Of a DNA stretch of 64,000 bases, positions 58,879 to 64,000 are shown one piece after another. The notes below the pieces were generated by a model, which did no database searches, had not been told where the DNA came from, and worked only from the letters and a program-made list of their open reading frames with translations. Source of the stretch: Xiphydria camelus (lineage: Eukaryota; Arthropoda; Insecta; Hymenoptera; Xiphydriidae); contig OY783195.1 in the NCBI GenBank assembly GCA_963678675.1, forward strand, positions 31,329,006-31,393,005, in the 5' to 3' direction. The stretch's first letter is position 1; every line of letters starts with the position of its first letter. The position numbers were made by a program, and so were the translations under genes.

Positions 58879-61800
58879 TTGAACTCGATCGAAGGGAGAT
58901 GCGAAAGGGGTCGGTCCTCTCTTAAATTTCTGCAGGTGTCACGAGTGTCTACTTGTACCCAGAGAGACCCTCGTGCGGCGAGTGGTTTGCTATGGGGATT
59001 ACGTTACGTCGCATGTCGTATCGCGTAATCGGATCGCCCTTAACTTTTTTTTCTCTTCATAAGAGAATAAGTACATCGACGAAGGAGGGGTATGTACCCG
59101 GGGGATTCCGTACATTTACAGTGCATCCAGCCGTCGTTCGTTTCACTCGCCATCAAATACGCCTCGTTCAGTTTCTTCAGCAGTGTACTTCTCTCTTTCC
59201 CATCCCTTCCTTTCCTTCTCTTTAAAATATGTATAGCTACAATATAGCAAGAACACGGTGCACACGGTTAATCGTTGCAGACGTCGACGAATACGAATTC
59301 GCGTTTTCTTCATTCTTTCCTGCGAGCACTGTTTTTTCAATCTCACGGGAACGACACATCAATTTTTCACGGTATCGAGATATCCCGGAACACCAGCGCG
59401 CACACCCCGCGCGCGCGTGTCGTCACGAAAAATATGTCCTACCGCGCTCGAGCGCAAGGGGGTACTTGCTCTCCGTAGCATCAGCCACTCTCGAACGAGC
59501 ACCGCTTCTACCCGGTGTCCGAGTTACGTCCGCTCGGCTCGAAAGAATTTCAAGAGCTCGGGGATTCTGCGGAATCTCAAGAGTATTCCGTTGCGCTACA
59601 AGCATATCCCTCGGATCCCGCTTCCCGGACGGGAGAGGAGAGGCCGACGCGTGCGCGCGACACTGCGCTGCCGCGGCGCTAGATCCTTTCAAACGTTTAG
59701 TTCGCCAAAGAGCGAACGGAAATCTCGGGCGAAACCTTCCCAACGAGGAGGGTTGGATTAATCGCCGAAGGAGCGCGTCGCTCCCTCGCTTCGACGCGAG
59801 TCCGGGCGCGCGCTCTTTTTTCGCTCGTAAATCGCCGATAAAAAAAAAGCGAAAGCGTCGGAATATTTAACTTTTCAAAAAATTGATATAAAACACGGCT
59901 TCGCGCGGCCGCGCCGTGGAATATCTATACACATCTCGCGAGAGCGGCCTGTAAACCGGACGAGAGGAAGGGTCGAGGGCGGCGGAACGGCGGTAATGAA
60001 AAAGACCGTAAAACGCATCACGGGCCACGGGGTCGAACGCGGACGATTGTTATACTCGAGCGAAAAAACGCCTTTCGTGTTAAGGAGGGGGAGGGAGAGA
60101 CTGTAAACCATCGGCCCATAACAGCTGCTCTCGCCCTGGGCGCATGCGCCGCTGCAGCGGGGCGCCGAATGCACCGCTCGGCGTTGCCGTGACGACTGCG
60201 GTGCATCCGCGAGAGCGCGCCGCCGATCCGTGACATCTTCGAACGTCTCGCGCTCTTTGCCTTCGCGGATCTGTCGATCGCTACGATAATTTCTTCCGTG
60301 TAAATTCTGAAGGATCGACGAATAATGTTGTTCGACTCGAATTCGCGACGCTTGTTTTCGCCGAGAGAAAAACATATTTCGGTGACACACACTGAATACG
60401 CAGCGGTTATACCACGGCGTAAACCTAGAAGGCCGTGTGACCGAATGACAACACAATGGGAGAACGACGCTTGGGACTCCCCTGCGGGAGACTCAATCCT
60501 CTCATCACGGCTATGTACAGCGCGCGTATGGGGAAACCTCTAATCGTACTTATTCGACAGCTGAATCGCGGCCGCGCCGTCTGGCTGTCCGGATGACAGA
60601 CTTGTTAACACAGTATGATCATCACGACGTTCGTAGCGAATAATTGATTCTTCGAATATTCATCTTCGTTCTACCGCGTGAACTTGAGACAAAAACCACT
60701 GTTCTTAAATAAATTGTTAAATTTACATAATACCGTCATTCATATTAATCGTTGTATTTATCGCAGCAACATATTTACGCAACGCGATGCATAATCATAT
60801 CGAATAGATGCTTGATGCATCAGACGAGCTAATACTGCTTAAAGAAGAAATTACGAGACGAATATCAGACGAGATTCGGTAAGCGACTTCCTTCCCGACA
60901 AAGGATTGCCAATGATTTCGTGTGAGAACAAAGCACGCGCGGGCTGAGTCACCCTCGGCGAATCTTCTTCGCGAACTCCACGGAACCTTTTCGATCTCGA
61001 CACTCTTCCTCGCGAAAGGGATAACAAACGGGAAGCCCGCGGAGTTCTAATCCCCCGCCAATTTGCCTCCCCTCTGATCTCACTCCATCCCTCCGAAAAT
61101 TTCGAGCCACACGTACTACACGACAACTCGCTCTTCCTGACGTAAGAGCGCGCGCGCGCGCGCGCGGCATTATTCTCAGCGGCGAAAAGTAAACGGTGAA
61201 TCTCTGACACCGCTGAGCGCTTCGCGCTCTGGAAAATGCCTATCTCTCTCCAGGGGGTGAATATATTTCCGAGTCCGCGGAAGGGCTCAGATATTTGTCA
61301 TCGTATAATAATTATTATCGTCGATTGATAGAATATCTATCCATCAATTCAATCACTACCAACGGTAGCTTGCGGTTACGGTTGTTTCTCTCTTTTTTTA
61401 TCAATGATGGACGACGCGAGATAAAAACCGTTCGAAAATCCGCGAAAGAAAATCGATGGCTCGACCGGAAAGTGCACATGTGGGTGAGCATCGCCCTCTC
61501 CTCACCCCGTTAAGAGGTAAACAAAGCGGTGCTCCGCCACTTGGAAATCTCTCCTACCAGCTCTCTGACATCCCTCTCTCTTGCTCTTCCTCTTTTTCCA
61601 CCTTCCGTTACAAATCCACGGGATTCGTGTTCGTCCGACGTCGGCCGGAGACTTCGTGGAAGAAAAAACACGTAGTCGCGCAATCAAGCAGTCGTTCGCC
61701 GCAATCTGCGGCTAGCGGAACGAGCGAGCGAGCGAAATTTCGGTGCGGACGAATTGTGGAAAACGACGAGTGCGGGATAGGCTGGAGAGGGGGAGAGAAA

Positions 61801-64000
61801 TTACAGGTGTGTTTTGTCGTTTCGGGGTCGCGCACGCTCGTACCAACCACGCGACGGTCCGCCCGTCGTCTCGACTGACCCCACGCCATCGCATCTGTAC
61901 ACAGCGAGACCTCCGCGGAGTTCCGTAAATTAGCCGGAGACGTTTTCTTCTCGCCGTGCTCTTTTTCCTGACGCGCGGGAGTATCGGGCGCGGCGGGGGA
62001 AATTGACGAGTCAGGCTACGACGGCGACATTCCTGGACGTGCGGGTATATTTTTCGTGGCTGCCGAACAGCATAGGAGATTCGGCACTCGAGTCTACCTC
62101 GCGCGCTACGTCACGAGCATTAGGTTTATGCTCGATGTCCGCAACCAAGTATAATACACTCGCTTTTCCACGGTACGCGTGTCATATTTACAGCTATCGG
62201 AAAGTGTGAGAGTGTGGAGTTTTTGCATCTTCTCTCGCGGAGGAGGAGGAGGAGGAGTAAGAATCGATGGAGAATTCAACACTTTCGGCCCATTCGTGAT
62301 AATCACAGATAATGCCGCAGTGTGGAGAAATGAGTGCTGAAAGTATAGGCAAAGAGAAGAAATCTATCGTTATAACGAGAGAAATGGTACAGATTGCAGT
62401 TCATTAATACGAGAATAAGTTTTCGTTTACCACAGCAATGCTTATTTCTATTTTACCAGAACAAATAGCTATTTCGACCATACGCGTATAGCCACTTGCT
62501 CTTGTCACATTTGGTATTGCTGTATTACCAATACCGTCGAGATAACCGGTCACGCGGCCTTAAAGTACAGCCATCAGAGCTACGGCTAATTGCCGCGTGC
62601 GACCTTAAACATCTCTCTCGGCGCGACCGAAAGAAAGTAGAGCTCAGGAGGAGGGATGCAGAGATCAGATCCGGGGCAACGGATCCTCTCTATTCGGAAG
62701 ACGTAGGAGGATCCGCGCGCTTCTCGAGAAGCGGGGCATCTCGAGCGTTTCCGGTGATTCACGGGAATCCGGTTGACTCGCGAGACCCGTGCATAGGTGC
62801 GCGCATCGAGATGCCGGACAAAGCCACCGGTTAAACACTCCGGTCCGGTTCTCTCTCTCGTCCACGGAATGTTGCGACCAAGCGCTTTGGCGAGCCAATT
62901 ATCTCGCGAGGCGAGCCAGGCGCGATAATATTTTCCAAACAAAAGTCGAGCGTCTCTAAAATCCCAACGACTTTTGTTTACAAACTTTCACCGCCCGCCG
63001 CCACGTTCGCGCGATAATCCAGCGGCGACGCTACAACTTCCTCACCGATTATCTAGGATATTCTCGAATCTCGACGGCTGATAAAACGAGAAGCAATATC
63101 CGCGAAACCCTTCGGTTTTGCATTTTCATTTTCGAATCGATCCGCGTCGTCTGCGCGCAACGACGATTGCGCGAATAGGAAGCGAGTGACCGAGCGCGGT
63201 GCCACGAAACTTTTCAACGGAGCGAGAAACTAATTACGAAGTGCAGTATTGAGGACGTGGAAAGAAAAGGGACGTTCGCTGAGCGACGGCAGAAGTTATT
63301 TATAGCCGCTATAATACTTACACGCGCAACTCTATTTATAGAGTTCTACGCTGAAATTCTTTCTATATTTACGTATTTATCCCGTATTTTGCCGTTTGCG
63401 ATTCGCGGCACGCCGATCTACGCGTTTTGTATAAACGTTTCTCCCTTTCGGTTCATCGACGCCTGTAACGCGTCCGTCCCGCTCGACGTTTCGCGGCCAC
63501 GTCGATTGTGCGTTGTTTTCCCGCGCGCGCCAATGTTTCTCGCGCCACGTTACGACGCGATCGGCGAAACTTTCTCGCCAAGAGAATTCCCCGATCCCGC
63601 TCTAGTTCGGATCGTTAAAATCCCGGGAATATCGTTGGGAGACGACAGCGGCGGGCGGCCGCAACCCCGCGCCTCTTGTGTGATACAGAGATTGGGAAAA
63701 TAAACGACACGAGAAATCTCGAAGGGCGCGTTTTTCGACGGCCGAATGGAGGTGAACCCCCCAATAACGTATGTACGAGCCCCGCGCGTGCATTTACGGT
63801 TATCGACGCGTGGGACAATATTTGCGTGAAAAATAGAGACGGAGGCCTCTTCCAGTCATTCGACGACTAGAATTGCCGCGCGCCGTTTCCGAAGCCGGAT
63901 ACCCAGTCGTCTCAAAAACTATCGAAACTTGAAATGGTCTGACGAACAAATGCGGCCGGCAGAGATATTTCACGAAATGCGTTCGAACGAAGCGGCAGCG
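58877..64000. other. CpG-rich DNA to the window end, no gene seen
   Basis: Apart from a diverged repeat at 60740 no feature was recognised. A plus-strand frame at 63257-63703 (148 codons) has a hydrophobic middle but no homology that I can see and no Kozak or splice support. The missing shg first exon may lie here or beyond the window. Confidence 0.4.
60740..60850 (+). repeat. diverged dispersed repeat, copy 2
   Basis: Contains ATTAATCGTTGTATTTATCG and GCTTGATGCATCAGACGA, matching the blocks at 12620-12820 with an internal deletion. Confidence 0.5.

Noticed and set aside
63257..63703. 148-codon plus-strand frame with a hydrophobic middle
   Set aside because: No recognisable domain, no start context, and similar-length frames occur on both strands in this composition.

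Overview
The window looks like a piece of an insect nuclear genome, most likely a hymenopteran and probably an ant. The only recognisable gene encodes an arthropod-type E-cadherin. The non-coding DNA is CpG-rich and packed with short palindromic transposons, and a CCTAA-type telomere-like tract is present. A run of exactly 200 N (26371-26570) marks an assembly gap.

Region 1-10549 holds the 3' part of the gene on the minus strand. It is a shotgun (shg, DE-cadherin) orthologue. Eleven coding exons were joined by hand from GT..AG sites; all phases agree and they give 1460 residues ending in a TGA at 1858. The order is a short pre-EC1 segment with a possible furin site, seven cadherin repeats, the non-chordate (NC) domain, one EGF-like module, one laminin-G domain, one membrane span, and a cytoplasmic tail with juxtamembrane (p120-catenin) and beta-catenin binding regions. 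A single EGF plus single LamG and seven repeats fits DE-cadherin rather than CadN, which is much longer and has two LamG domains. Only the signal-peptide exon(s), perhaps 40-60 residues, were not found.

Region 10550-64000 contains no exon that I can support. It is either the first intron(s) of shg, the shg upstream region, or both. It holds a dense set of non-autonomous mobile elements: about twenty elements with CAC(T/C)GAGAAAA-type ends and TA target sites belonging to several internal families, with two cases of one inserted inside another; a 4785-bp element with about 690-bp terminal inverted repeats and a TTA target duplication; a TTAA-flanked element; several hairpin elements; two copies of a 340-bp element with 5-bp target duplications, one carrying a nested PIF/Harbinger-type MITE so that the other copy is its empty site; and four copies of a LINE-like 3' end with a hairpin that keeps its pairing although its sequence differs. 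Seven G or C homopolymers of 13-19 bases lie between 16 and 44 kb. A degenerate CCTAGC/CCTAA tract lies at 37.5-37.9 kb.

The biology of the window is therefore one adhesion-receptor gene with compact 3' exons and a very large transposon-loaded 5' flank or intron. No RNA gene, CRISPR array, operon or second protein gene was found. Boundaries and family assignments of mobile elements come from reading ends and repeats by eye, not from a search.
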